Shown: in pieces, positions 20,334 through 28,319 of the stretch
Layout of the letters: the number at the start of each line of letters is the position of its first letter
Position numbering within the stretch: position 1 is the first letter of the stretch
DNA from: a virus
DNA length: 33,901 bases
IMG/VR virus record: IMGVR_UViG_3300024432_000937
Span: 1-33,901 of that record
Strand: one strand, 5' to 3'
The notes under the pieces: model-generated
What the model was told of the DNA's origin: nothing
Seen by the model: the letters and a program-made list of their open reading frames with translations, nothing else
Database searches by the model: none
Made by a program: the position numbers and the translations under genes

Positions 20334-21012
20334 TTTCCTCCTCCTCGTCGTCGATCCCGGAACACGCAGAGCAGGCGATGTTTACGCCGGCGGCTTCCAG
20401 TGATCCGTGTTGCTTCTCCAACTGCTGTAGACAGACCTCTATATCATCCATAAGCTCCGCCTCGCTCGCGTCCAGTTCTACCTCTTCCTGACTGAAAAGG
20501 TCAATATTGCGCTTTTTCGCTATGGAGTCCTTCAATTCGTCCACGCGATCCAGTTTCCAGCCGCGCCGCTGTAGACACGCCTCAACCGGGTCGTCAGAGG
20601 TCGCCACGTCTTCCGCCTCGAACGGCTCTAGTTTCCTTTTGAGTCCGGGGAAGAGGTAGGGGTCTTCTGTGAATTGGACTCCTAATTGGTCTGCTTCAGC
20701 CAGCGCGGGAGGCAATTCCTGGACGCGTGTCCTCTTCGCTGCATAGTATAACAGCGCGCCGTATGCGACAAAGAAACCCCAGGGGGCTATCTGAAACGGA
20801 ACACCAGCCGGGATCGGCTGCGCCTCGCCGGGTCTCTCCGGGTCAAATTCCGCTCCGCGTGGGATTATCACCGGCCCAAATTCAGGGTGAGGATACCGGC
20901 CCGGCTCAAGCCCTCCCAAGCCCTCACGCCTTGCGGCGATCTTGTTGATCGCAATTCGGCCAGCTACCTGACCGACGAGGCTTCCTAGAAGCCGCGAAAG
21001 AACGTCGTTCAT
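20326..21012 (-). CDS. Membrane protein with acidic cytoplasmic-type domain
   Basis: 228 residues from ATG 21012, which overlaps the previous stop as ATGA (GGGAGG upstream); a longer frame to 21081 is inside the previous gene. One hydrophobic helix (about 87-105, APWGFFVAYGALLYYAAK). The C-terminal domain is acidic and helical with CSAC near the end (INIACSACSG-type) and a DEEEE tail. Likely anchored in the virion or host membrane; function unknown. Confidence 0.75.
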   Translation of the reverse strand: MNDVLSRLLGSLVGQVAGRIAINKIAARREGLGGLEPGRYPHPEFGPVIIPRGAEFDPERPGEAQPIPAGVPFQIAPWGFFVAYGALLYYAAKRTRVQELPPALAEADQLGVQFTEDPYLFPGLKRKLEPFEAEDVATSDDPVEACLQRRGWKLDRVDELKDSIAKKRNIDLFSQEEVELDASEAELMDDIEVCLQQLEKQHGSLEAAGVNIACSACSGIDDEEEENG

Positions 21013-21572
21013 CTGCCACCTCCCAGCATCACCAGGGCAATGATCCCGACTATGCCCAGAGGGATGATCAAGGCTGCCCATTCTGACTCTTCCTCTTCGT
21101 CGTTCTCGTATGGCGGCGGCTTCGGTTCGAGGCCGGGTATCGGCTCATAGCCATTGCCTCGCGGAATATCAACGCGCTCTGTGACACATTTTCTGGTCAC
21201 CGGGTCCGGTTCCATGCCGTAGGAGCAGAAAGGCACATCTACCAGACGATAGCCCATCTTATTTCTGAGAAACATATACCAATCGCTCGCGGCTACATCG
21301 GTCGGGAAGGTGGTCGCCAGTATTTCCGCCGCCTGCTTATATTCCGTGTCATAGAATCGCTGATCCTGCCTTATGTCACCGTCGGCCATTCTCACGGCGT
21401 CGGGTCTGGTGTACTGATACGCGCCTCCGTAGTGCTTCGCTACCAGATCCGCGATGATCTTGGCGCTGTAGAGGTATTTCGCGCCCGTATCGTATGACGG
21501 CCAGTCAATAACCGGCGCGTCGTCGGTTGTCCTCCTGGAAGTCCTCCGTACCTGTCCAAGTTCGATCAACAT
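21009..21572 (-). CDS. Tail-anchored virion-type membrane protein
   Basis: 187 residues; ATG 21572 after GGAGG. Soluble alpha/beta N-terminal domain, a two-cysteine loop (FCSYGMEPDPVTRKCV), a Pro/Glu-rich linker and a C-terminal helix (AALIIPLGIVGIIALVML). The loop-linker-anchor order parallels the protein at 1388-1894. Ends in an ATGA overlap with the next gene. No homologue recognised. Confidence 0.8.
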   Translation of the reverse strand: MLIELGQVRRTSRRTTDDAPVIDWPSYDTGAKYLYSAKIIADLVAKHYGGAYQYTRPDAVRMADGDIRQDQRFYDTEYKQAAEILATTFPTDVAASDWYMFLRNKMGYRLVDVPFCSYGMEPDPVTRKCVTERVDIPRGNGYEPIPGLEPKPPPYENDEEEESEWAALIIPLGIVGIIALVMLGGGR

Positions 21573-21589
21573 GATTTGCTAACCTCCTC

Positions 21590-22261
21590 TCATTTCCTGC
21601 GTAGTAGATATATGAAGAACGCCAGACCAGCGAGCGCCCACGCTATGGTGACCTCGTCTATCTGCTTGCCTGGTTCCCCATCACCGGGGAATCCGTCAGG
21701 GGGAGGCTCCGGTTCCGGGGCAAGCTCAACTTTTTCGTAAGCGCCGCTTTGAGGGTTCCTCATGATACCGTGCATCATCAGGATCACGTCCGCTGCCAAT
21801 TCAAGGGGTATGTCGGGATTCTCGCGCCTGAACACGTCAAAAGTCCTCACTATTGCATAGGCTTCTTTGTTCATCTGCTCCTGCGTCATCTCCGGCTTAG
21901 TCGTCTTAAGAATGTCCAGGACAACGTCACCGACTAGCTCCGCGTGTGGATACCTGACAAAAGCCGGGTCGGAGGGGTCCTGGTAGAATATCGACCTGAT
22001 CCGCCTGTGCGGTCTCCGTAGCAGTCCGGCGGCTTCGTACATGGCGTATACCTCAGCCCTGTATGACTTATAAGACCAGTACCCTATCAGGCTTCCCAGC
22101 GCGCCGCCGATAGCTGCTCCCACCGGGCCGCCGATAGAAAACCCGGTGTAGGCTCCGCTGGCGGCGTTCACTGCGATCCCGATCTTCTTATTTCGGAGGT
22201 CATCCCTCAGCGCCTCGAAATCCTCTCTGATCTGCCTGTCCGGATCCGGGTAGTCCCTCAC
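21590..22261 (-). CDS. Membrane protein with glycine-zipper and C-terminal anchor
   Basis: 223 residues; ATG overlaps the previous stop (ATGA at 22258-22261). A glycine-rich hydrophobic stretch at about 32-62 (GFSIGGPVGAAIGGALGSLIGY) has the repeated GxxxG spacing of glycine zippers. A soluble helical domain and a Pro/Glu linker follow, and the C-terminus is a helix (TIAWALAGLAFFIYLLRRK). Glycine zippers are common in membrane-penetrating or pore proteins, so a role in genome delivery is conceivable, but this is inference. Confidence 0.8.
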   Translation of the reverse strand: MRDYPDPDRQIREDFEALRDDLRNKKIGIAVNAASGAYTGFSIGGPVGAAIGGALGSLIGYWSYKSYRAEVYAMYEAAGLLRRPHRRIRSIFYQDPSDPAFVRYPHAELVGDVVLDILKTTKPEMTQEQMNKEAYAIVRTFDVFRRENPDIPLELAADVILMMHGIMRNPQSGAYEKVELAPEPEPPPDGFPGDGEPGKQIDEVTIAWALAGLAFFIYLLRRK

Positions 22262-22977
22262 GACTGCCTCCTCATCAGGGCGAGGCCGCCTATTACGAGG
22301 CCGACTGCGGTCAAGATAGCACCCTTGCCTACCCCGGCCGGCTCTCTCTCTGTCTCAGGATAGGTCGGCGTTGGATAGACTGGCGTTGCCGTCGATGGCG
22401 GTCGTACTCTTTCAGTAGCGGTCGGCGGCTCCGTGAATGTCCGCGTAACCGTCGGAGTAGCGGTCGCGTACACCGCAGGCGGCAGATAGCCCCGCTCTAT
22501 TATAGCCAGTGCGATCTCCTGTCTTCTGTAGCTGTATCCATACTGCGCGCCTCGCTGGTTTGCGTTCTGCAGAGCGTGATCAACATACTGCTCGAATCTG
22601 CTGTCAGAGACCAGCGAAGCCGGACCCGTTGGCGTCACGACGACGCGAAAGAGGCTCAGGGAATAATCTACAGCTTCATGCAGAATCTTGACACGCGGGC
22701 CGAACGTCGGCGCTATGCCCGGCGCTCCCTCCACGTAGCGCGCCCCGACTAAAGCCCCCTCTATCTCCGCCTCCGTGAACGTCAGGCCGTTTTCACGTCC
22801 CAGATCGTTAGCGTAGCGCGTAAACTCACTGATAACCCGGCGGTAGTATGCGCGCTCTACCGTGTAGAGTTCCGCCTGTGGCACTCCGCTCGCTTCGATG
22901 CTTCTCCGGATCATCCTGGACACATAGTCAAGAATCCCCTCCCTCGTCCTCTCTACGGCTCCTAGAGCAACAATCAT
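22258..22977 (-). CDS. Pro/Thr-linker tail-anchored protein
   Basis: 239 residues; ATG 22977 overlaps the previous stop as ATGA. A soluble helical domain of about 165 residues is followed by a Thr/Pro linker (TATPTVTRTFTEPPTATE and onward, about 170-210) and a C-terminal helix (GAILTAVGLVIGGLALMRR). A membrane-anchored protein with an extended stalk, in the style of a virion spike base or Chloroflexota surface protein. Function unknown. Confidence 0.8.
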   Translation of the reverse strand: MIVALGAVERTREGILDYVSRMIRRSIEASGVPQAELYTVERAYYRRVISEFTRYANDLGRENGLTFTEAEIEGALVGARYVEGAPGIAPTFGPRVKILHEAVDYSLSLFRVVVTPTGPASLVSDSRFEQYVDHALQNANQRGAQYGYSYRRQEIALAIIERGYLPPAVYATATPTVTRTFTEPPTATERVRPPSTATPVYPTPTYPETEREPAGVGKGAILTAVGLVIGGLALMRRQS

Positions 22978-23285
22978 TGCCTCTTGCCCCCTTTCCTACG
23001 CTTCCCCTTGCCGGCAAGCCCTGAGAGCGGCGGATAGCAGGCGCAAGTTGCGCTTCTGACTCTGGCGGAGCGTTCCTCATGGGCGCGGTCGCCCTTGTCG
23101 TCCAGACACATGACGGGAATGTTAAGTCTGACGTAGGCGGTATATACGTCGTGGAATTTCCGCTTGGCTGAGTTGTCTCTGAGGTCTTTGCCGATAGAGT
23201 TCAGATACCACGCGGCGCGCTCACATAGGGGCTTTGGAATCTGGCTCTGTTTCGGTGCTGGTTTGTACGGGTCTTTTGCTCGCAT
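22974..23285 (-). CDS. Small basic Cys protein (CxC family)
   Basis: 103 residues; ATG 23285 after GGAGGG. Basic, with a helical N-terminal half, IPVMCLDDKGD and SATCACYPPLSG, ending in a Lys/Arg/Gly tail (GKRRKGGKR). It shares the plan of the proteins at 20028 and 23321 (central Cys, charged spacer, Cys-x-Cys). Heptad repeats lie immediately upstream. DNA or capsid contact through the basic tail is a guess. Confidence 0.7.
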   Translation of the reverse strand: MRAKDPYKPAPKQSQIPKPLCERAAWYLNSIGKDLRDNSAKRKFHDVYTAYVRLNIPVMCLDDKGDRAHEERSARVRSATCACYPPLSGLAGKGKRRKGGKRQ

Positions 23286-23300
23286 ATCTACCCTCCTCGC

Positions 23301-23321
23301 TGATCACTGATCACTGATCAC
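23301..23321. repeat. Heptad repeat TGATCAC x3
   Basis: Three perfect tandem copies of TGATCAC followed by a TAATCC variant, in the short gap between two CxC-protein genes. Same heptad as at 3614-3702. Confidence 0.85.
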
Positions 23322-23659
23322 TAATCCTCGCGCCATACCTTCTGATATTTGGTTATCTTCTCCCCTGCCTCCGACAGCGTCCGCGCGCAAAAGCACTTTT
23401 TCAGCCCTAAGAACGGATCGGCTTTTTTGGGGCGCTTCTCATGTAGCGGAGCGCAGAGGCACTGAACGCCGATATGACTGGCCAATATTTCCATGCCTCT
23501 CAATCTGGTCTTATACATTATGGCGGTGGTTGTCCTGCCCCGTATAGCCGCCGACTCCGAGGCTTGTGCCGCGTTTCCCATCATCTTTTCAATACTCTCT
23601 ATCATGGGATCGGTTACATGCCCAAGACCTGTCCGTTTTTTTCGCCTTCTCTTCGCCAT
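23321..23659 (-). CDS. Small basic CxC...CxC protein
   Basis: 112 residues; ATG 23659 with GGAGGAGG three bases away. A basic start (KRRRKKR), then a helical segment, then QCLCAPLHEKRP and KCFCARTLS, two Cys-x-Cys pairs about 25 residues apart, as in the protein at 20028. Third member of the CxC group. Heptad-type repeats flank it on both sides. Confidence 0.75.
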   Translation of the reverse strand: MAKRRRKKRTGLGHVTDPMIESIEKMMGNAAQASESAAIRGRTTTAIMYKTRLRGMEILASHIGVQCLCAPLHEKRPKKADPFLGLKKCFCARTLSEAGEKITKYQKVWRED

Positions 23660-23672
23660 TTCCTCCTCCTCA

Positions 23673-23690
23673 CTGATCGCTGATTACTGC
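23673..23690. repeat. Degenerate heptad repeat
   Basis: CTGATCGCTGATTACTGC: two to three heptads of the TGATYAC type, between two minus-strand genes. Confidence 0.6.
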
Positions 23691-23692
23691 TT

Positions 23693-24376
23693 TCACTTCC
23701 AGACGCCCTCCTCCATCTTTGCCTGGATGTAGTCGAAAGCGTCCTCCTGATACTCCGTCCAGCGCGCTTTTTTCGGCGGCTTCTTCCATTCGCCTTTCGT
23801 CCTGGGTGGGTATGCCTTCGCTATGGCCTCTCTGAGGTCGTTCTCGTACCGATAGCCCGTTTCCATAGCCATCTCGTCAAGCGCCAAGCCCTCCTTGTTT
23901 CTCAGGAACAGTGGGATCGCCTTATATTCCTCTCTTTCAGCGCCCGCGCCGCGTGGAGGTCTGATACCCCCTCGCGATAGAATCTCCCTCGCGAGGTGGG
24001 GGATCTGCGCGGCTGCCTCCTCGTTTGCGCGGTCTGCCATCCATTCAGCGATTGATTTGACCTCTGTCGGGTCCGGTTTCGGCTCTGGTTCCTCTATCGG
24101 GTAGGGCATAGTAAAGGGCATACAGGCCGCGCCCTCGCAGGCCGTCTCGTATCTCTTGCAGCGCGTGACCATCTTCTGATAGAAGCCGGAGTAAATTTTC
24201 TGAGTCGTAGCGCACACCTTGATCTGCTTTATATTCGGGTCTGGGGCGTCCTTGCACTTCGGAGGCTCACATACCCGCGCATAGTTCCCACACTTCCAGC
24301 CAGTGCGCCCGTTAGGTATCCAGATCGCACAATTCGCGACACGGCCTGTCAGCGTTGCTGGTCGTCTACTTCTCAC
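23693..24376 (-). CDS. Cysteine-rich basic hypothetical protein
   Basis: 227 residues from GTG 24376, chosen because ATAGGAG lies seven bases upstream and the previous gene stops just before; a TTG at 24400 would overlap that gene. The N-terminal 90 residues carry nine cysteines (for example NCAIW, KCGNYARVCEPPKCKD, TRCKRYETACEGAACM), a probable zinc- or disulphide-rich domain. A Pro/Glu linker and a helical C-terminal domain with many Lys/Glu follow. No family recognised. Confidence 0.75.
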   Translation of the reverse strand: MRSRRPATLTGRVANCAIWIPNGRTGWKCGNYARVCEPPKCKDAPDPNIKQIKVCATTQKIYSGFYQKMVTRCKRYETACEGAACMPFTMPYPIEEPEPKPDPTEVKSIAEWMADRANEEAAAQIPHLAREILSRGGIRPPRGAGAEREEYKAIPLFLRNKEGLALDEMAMETGYRYENDLREAIAKAYPPRTKGEWKKPPKKARWTEYQEDAFDYIQAKMEEGVWK

Positions 24377-24386
24377 GGCGAATCTC

Positions 24387-24755
24387 CTATCTGAAGACAA
24401 CTATCTGATAGCGTGCAATGGAACCCGGCGTCTTATTCTTGACAGTAAAGCCCCGCGCGGAATACCTACGGAACCACGATCCCAGATTCTTGTCAGGGTC
24501 GATCTCGATCTCGTCTTGATACGTGACGCCGTCCTGTGAGAGCATCACAGCGAGGCTCTCGTCCCACGTCTGGATCAGTAGCAGCTCACTGGCCGGCCTC
24601 AAGACGGTTATCACCGGGTATATATCGAGGGCGTTCCCGTCGTAGGTCGTGTTTGTTGTGGGAATCCTGCCAGCAAGCTCCCACATACCGAGACTGACAC
24701 GCCCGACAACGGGCGCTGCAAGCCGCCCCCTGTAACCGTAGAACGTCCCTGGCAT
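24387..24755 (-). CDS. Small beta-rich protein, paralogue of 28320-28604
   Basis: 122 residues; ATG 24755 after AGGGGGA. The second half (LIQTWDESLAVMLSQDGV, EIEIDPDKNL, FTVKNKTPGSIARYQIVVF) aligns with the 94-residue protein at 28320 (CWDEAMDVVLSNDGV, FEIDPDRPL, HRVKNSAVGVIARYQT). It looks like a small beta-sandwich (jelly-roll or Ig-like) virion subunit. The two copies bracket the large duplicated genes. Exact role unknown. Confidence 0.8.
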   Translation of the reverse strand: MPGTFYGYRGRLAAPVVGRVSLGMWELAGRIPTTNTTYDGNALDIYPVITVLRPASELLLIQTWDESLAVMLSQDGVTYQDEIEIDPDKNLGSWFRRYSARGFTVKNKTPGSIARYQIVVFR

Positions 24756-24767
24756 ACGATCCCCCTG

Positions 24768-24956
24768 TTATGGATACGGTTTCTCAGGTAGCCGGTCGAT
24801 CCTCGCGTCCGCGCCCCTCAGCTTGACGTTATAATCCGGCCTCGTTCCGCCTCGCGGGATGGAGACCTCGCGCCCCGTCGTGAACACTCCATCGTCAAGC
24901 ATCGGCGTGGGTCCGGTCGGGTATAGCGGATAAGCCTTTCGCCCTGGAAAATTCAT
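24768..24956 (-). CDS. Small Pro/Arg-rich protein
   Basis: 62 residues; its ATG overlaps the previous stop (TGATG at 24954-24958), so it is coupled to the 516-residue gene. Soluble, with many Pro, Gly and Arg residues and a likely extended conformation (YPLYPTGPTPMLDDG). Such peptides can be cementing or linker proteins, but there is no direct evidence. Confidence 0.65.
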   Translation of the reverse strand: MNFPGRKAYPLYPTGPTPMLDDGVFTTGREVSIPRGGTRPDYNVKLRGADARIDRLPEKPYP

Positions 24957-26506
24957 CAGAGAGTCCTCACCATGAAGTTATTAAAATAGCCATCCACGAA
25001 ACTCGTATAGACCTGCTCGCCGAGGGTTATCGTGTCCATACTGCCGATCCCGCCGCCGCTTGACCTCCCGACGTAGCGCAGTTGGCCTAGAAATTCCCAA
25101 TTGACCGCCGTATGCGCTAGTATAGGCCAGACGAGGTACGTCGTCCCGTCGAAATTGTTGGGGTTAGAGTTCACCATGCCCGCTCCGTCATCATTCATCA
25201 CAGCCGGCTGCGCCCAGACTCCGTTATGCCTCCGCAACTGCCCCGCCAGAATATTCGCGAATACCGGCCCCTGCTGCATCCCGGCAAACATCTGATATTC
25301 GCTCAAAGCCGGGCCCGGGTACGGAGGCCGCAAGCCGGGCGCGAATGCAGGGACGAGGCCAGACCATATCAGGTTGTAGCCGTTATACTTCTGGAAAACG
25401 AGAACACAGCAATCGAGGTCTCCACATATCCAGTAGTTGATCGGAAAATAGCCCGCGCCCAGATATGTCAAATACGTTGTTGGAAAGCGATGTGTGCCAA
25501 CAGCGTCGTCCTGCACGTAGGGGAAGAATTCATCTGTGACGGCGTTATTCCAGGAGTACCCGATATAGATTTCGTCAACGCCGCTTTCGCCCTGCGAATA
25601 ATAGAGCCTGCCTTCAGTGTGGTGTCCGGGGTCTCCGAGGTCTGCCCATCCCAGACCGACCAGGTGTGTTGAAAGCGCCGTCCAGAGATCCGCGAGGTTC
25701 GTCGCTATGCCCGTCACGGCCGCGAACGTGGCGACCTCCGGGCTGCCTGTCGGCTTGACGCCCCCCGTTCGCATCGCGTATCGGTTAGCAAAGCGATCCT
25801 GTAGCACGATCCAATCTGTCTGACCTTCCGGGCCGCTTGTCGTTAGAAGCGTCTGGACGACAAGCGCGGCGGGGTCGATGTGTCCGCTGACGTGTTTCAA
25901 CTGTCCCGCGATATTCGCCCCTGCATCGAAGAAAGTCCCGCAGAGCGGAAAGCTCGCATCGTAAGCGTCAACGTCTGCATTGTCCAGAATCGCGCTATCG
26001 GTTAAGTTGTGATCAACGTCCCAGGTTCCGTCTGAGTCGCGAAGTATGGAGCCATCGGTACGACTGCTGGTCGCGATCATGGAATACGTCTCGTCAGCGA
26101 CGGTCATCGCGAAGGGCATGACCAGGCCCGCGTAGATGGTGTGGTACGTGACGCCGCCAAGAAAGCAGATGCTTATAGCGTCCTTGTCGCCGCACATCCA
26201 GAAAGAGAACTGAGCGCCCGCGCCGTCCAGGAATCCCGCCTCGTTCGTGGCATGAGTCCCGGCGAGGTCGTCCTGTACCTCGATCCTGACACGGTTCGGG
26301 TTTCCCAGGTCGCGCCAGACGTGAAGATAGAGCATCATCAGGCCGCCGTCCTCGCTCGCTGAGCGCAGATAGAGGTCAGTCGTCCCGCCGCCGGCCGCGA
26401 CCGACCAGCCGGCCGTTGCTACCCACGCCTGAAACGTGGCGAACCAGTTGATTATCTCGTCGGGCGCGCCCGGCGTTGTAATCCCTGCCAGATACCGAAA
26501 AGACAT
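24956..26506 (-). CDS. Large two-domain virion-type protein, copy A
   Basis: 516 residues, beta-rich, no membrane helix. Two internally repeated domains: the first (about 33-140) and the second (about 285-395) share VQDD..GTH, a following FW/YW.CGD, and YH/YN..(Y/W).GLV.(P).FA. It is closely related to the next gene upstream (26529-28082), giving four related domains in tandem. The ATG directly abuts an AG/CT palindrome whose 3' arm supplies GGAGAG. A spike, receptor-binding or major structural role fits size and context but is not proven. Confidence 0.85.
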   Translation of the reverse strand: MSFRYLAGITTPGAPDEIINWFATFQAWVATAGWSVAAGGGTTDLYLRSASEDGGLMMLYLHVWRDLGNPNRVRIEVQDDLAGTHATNEAGFLDGAGAQFSFWMCGDKDAISICFLGGVTYHTIYAGLVMPFAMTVADETYSMIATSSRTDGSILRDSDGTWDVDHNLTDSAILDNADVDAYDASFPLCGTFFDAGANIAGQLKHVSGHIDPAALVVQTLLTTSGPEGQTDWIVLQDRFANRYAMRTGGVKPTGSPEVATFAAVTGIATNLADLWTALSTHLVGLGWADLGDPGHHTEGRLYYSQGESGVDEIYIGYSWNNAVTDEFFPYVQDDAVGTHRFPTTYLTYLGAGYFPINYWICGDLDCCVLVFQKYNGYNLIWSGLVPAFAPGLRPPYPGPALSEYQMFAGMQQGPVFANILAGQLRRHNGVWAQPAVMNDDGAGMVNSNPNNFDGTTYLVWPILAHTAVNWEFLGQLRYVGRSSGGGIGSMDTITLGEQVYTSFVDGYFNNFMVRTL

Positions 26507-26528
26507 TTTCTCTCTCCAGAGAGGAAAA
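26506..26528. repeat. AG/CT palindrome covering a ribosome-binding site
   Basis: TTTTCTCTCTCCAGAGAGGAAAA spans exactly from the stop of the 517-residue gene to the start of the 516-residue gene. On the minus strand its 3' arm contains the GGAGAG that would serve as Shine-Dalgarno. Confidence 0.85.
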
Positions 26529-28082
26529 TCAGACCGTCCTCACACAGAAGTTATTGCCGTACCCGTCGAAAAACACCGTAAAGACCTCAGCGCCAATCGT
26601 TATAGTGTCCAGATTAGCGATCCCGCCGCCGCTGCAGAATCCCACATATCGCATCGGCCCGATCACCTGTCCGCCGGCGGCGGCTTGCGCGATGAAAGGC
26701 CAGAGAATAAAGGTCACACCATCGAAATTGTTGGGGCTGGAATTCACTCCCGAGGGCCCCTCCTCACCGAATTGACCGTTCTGCTCCCATGCCCCGGCGT
26801 GGTTCCGTAACCATCCCGCCATTCGGTTTGCGAATACCGGCCCCTGCTGTATCCCACAAAAAAGCTGATAATCCGTCAGTGGCGGACCTGGATACGGCGG
26901 AATCAGCGCGGGAGCCATCGAAGGGACGAGGCCGAGCCAGATCATGTGATAGACCGCGCCCCGCTGATAGACCAATACGCAGCAATCACCATCACCGCAG
27001 AGCCAATACGGAAGAGGGAAGTCGCCAAAGTCCAGGTAAGTTCCCGATGTTTGAGGGTAGCGATGCGTGGGGGCGAGGTCGTCCGCGACGTAGGGAAACA
27101 GCGTATCTATGCCAAAAGTCGCTACAGCATAGCCGATCACAATATGATCCACGCCGCTTTCCCCCGCTGAAGAGAACATCCTGCCATCGTCATAGATGCC
27201 GGGGTCTCCTCGGTCTGCCCATCCCAGGGGCGCAAGAAACGCCGCTATAGCCCCCCAGAGTCCTGCGGGGTTTGGAGCAACGCCCTGAGCAGCCGCGAAA
27301 GTGCCGGGGTCAGGCTGGCCGACCGGCAAGGTGGCTCCGCTCGAACGGAGCGCAAATCTTCTCTCCGTCCTGTCCTTAAGGATGATCCAGGTGCTAGTTG
27401 CTCCCGGCTGTCCACTAGGGATAGGGCAGCCGACCGTTAGAGGGTGCGTGCCTATATACCCGCTCACATGCTTAAGCTGCCCCGCTATATCCGCGTTCAT
27501 CCCAAAGTATGTCCCGCAAATAGGAAAGCTCGCATCGTAGCTGTCTATATTCGCGCCGTCCATCAGGGAATTGTCATACAAGCCCCGGTCAACGTCCCAA
27601 CCTCCGCCGGAGTCGCGCAGTATAGAACCCGCGTTCTGGAGACTCGTCGCTATCATGCAGTAAGTCTCGTCGGGGATTGTGGCAGCGAACGGGATCACCA
27701 TACCAGCATAGATGATGTGATAGAGCGCCCCGCCGCGAAATGCTATCGCTACAGCGTCGAGGTCGCCAGACATCCAGAAGGGGAAGCGAGCGCCCGCGCC
27801 GTCGAGGTATCCCGCCTCGTTCGTAACATGAGTCCCGGCGAGGTCGTCCTGTACCTCGATCCTGACGTGGTTCGGGTTCCCGCCGTCGCGCCATACGTGC
27901 ATATAGAGCATGGTCATAGTGCCGACTTCACCGATTGACCTCAAGACCATGTCAGTCGATCCCGCGCCTGCCTCCACCGTCCAGCCGATAGCGGTTATCC
28001 ACGCCTCGAAGGTCGCGAACCAGTCAACTACCTCATCCGCTGCGCCCTGCGTTGTCGTCCCTGCGAGGTAACTAAAAGCCAT
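26529..28082 (-). CDS. Large two-domain virion-type protein, copy B
   Basis: 517 residues; ATG 28082 after GGAGG. About 60% identical by eye to copy A over the first 50 residues and alignable throughout (WRD.GNPN.VRIEVQDDLA, GPVFAN..AG.LR, NSNPNNFDG/NSSPNNFDG). It has the same internal duplication: VQDDLAGTH in the first half, VADDLAPTH in the second. Some DNA stretches of more than 25 bases are identical between the copies (around 26261-26291 and 27836-27867), suggesting recent duplication or gene conversion. Confidence 0.85.
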   Translation of the reverse strand: MAFSYLAGTTTQGAADEVVDWFATFEAWITAIGWTVEAGAGSTDMVLRSIGEVGTMTMLYMHVWRDGGNPNHVRIEVQDDLAGTHVTNEAGYLDGAGARFPFWMSGDLDAVAIAFRGGALYHIIYAGMVIPFAATIPDETYCMIATSLQNAGSILRDSGGGWDVDRGLYDNSLMDGANIDSYDASFPICGTYFGMNADIAGQLKHVSGYIGTHPLTVGCPIPSGQPGATSTWIILKDRTERRFALRSSGATLPVGQPDPGTFAAAQGVAPNPAGLWGAIAAFLAPLGWADRGDPGIYDDGRMFSSAGESGVDHIVIGYAVATFGIDTLFPYVADDLAPTHRYPQTSGTYLDFGDFPLPYWLCGDGDCCVLVYQRGAVYHMIWLGLVPSMAPALIPPYPGPPLTDYQLFCGIQQGPVFANRMAGWLRNHAGAWEQNGQFGEEGPSGVNSSPNNFDGVTFILWPFIAQAAAGGQVIGPMRYVGFCSGGGIANLDTITIGAEVFTVFFDGYGNNFCVRTV

Positions 28083-28099
28083 CTAAGCCTCCAACATGA

Positions 28100-28124
28100 T
28101 TTTCTTCTCTCGAAGAGAGCAAAA
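28100..28124. repeat. AG/CT palindrome
   Basis: TTTTCTTCTCTCGAAGAGAG plus CAAAA: exact reverse complement of the unit at 19261-19285. It lies 18 bases upstream of the 517-residue gene. Confidence 0.85.
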
Positions 28125-28172
28125 GTCAAACCTTAAGATTCTCTATTCCAGGAGAACGAGATTCTCAAACTT

Positions 28173-28292
28173 TCAGCAGATCAAAATTGAGATAATTAAG
28201 GCGAACATTAAAAATCTACGCGCCGCGCCCCAAGATCCACGCGTACTGAAGGAAGAAAGAGCTAAGAATGTCAATCCGACCTTGATAATCAT
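28173..28292 (-). CDS. Possible 39-residue hydrophobic microprotein
   Basis: ATG 28292 to TGA 28173 encodes two hydrophobic segments (MIIKVGLTFLALSS and FLMFALIISILIC) separated by a basic turn. The surrounding gap is AT-rich and otherwise empty on both strands. No Shine-Dalgarno precedes the ATG, though a TATAAT on the minus strand lies immediately before it, so expression would be leaderless-like. Plausible but weakly supported. Confidence 0.35.
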   Translation of the reverse strand: MIIKVGLTFLALSSFSTRGSWGAARRFLMFALIISILIC

Positions 28293-28319
28293 GATTATAA
28301 GCGACTCGTAACTGATCCC

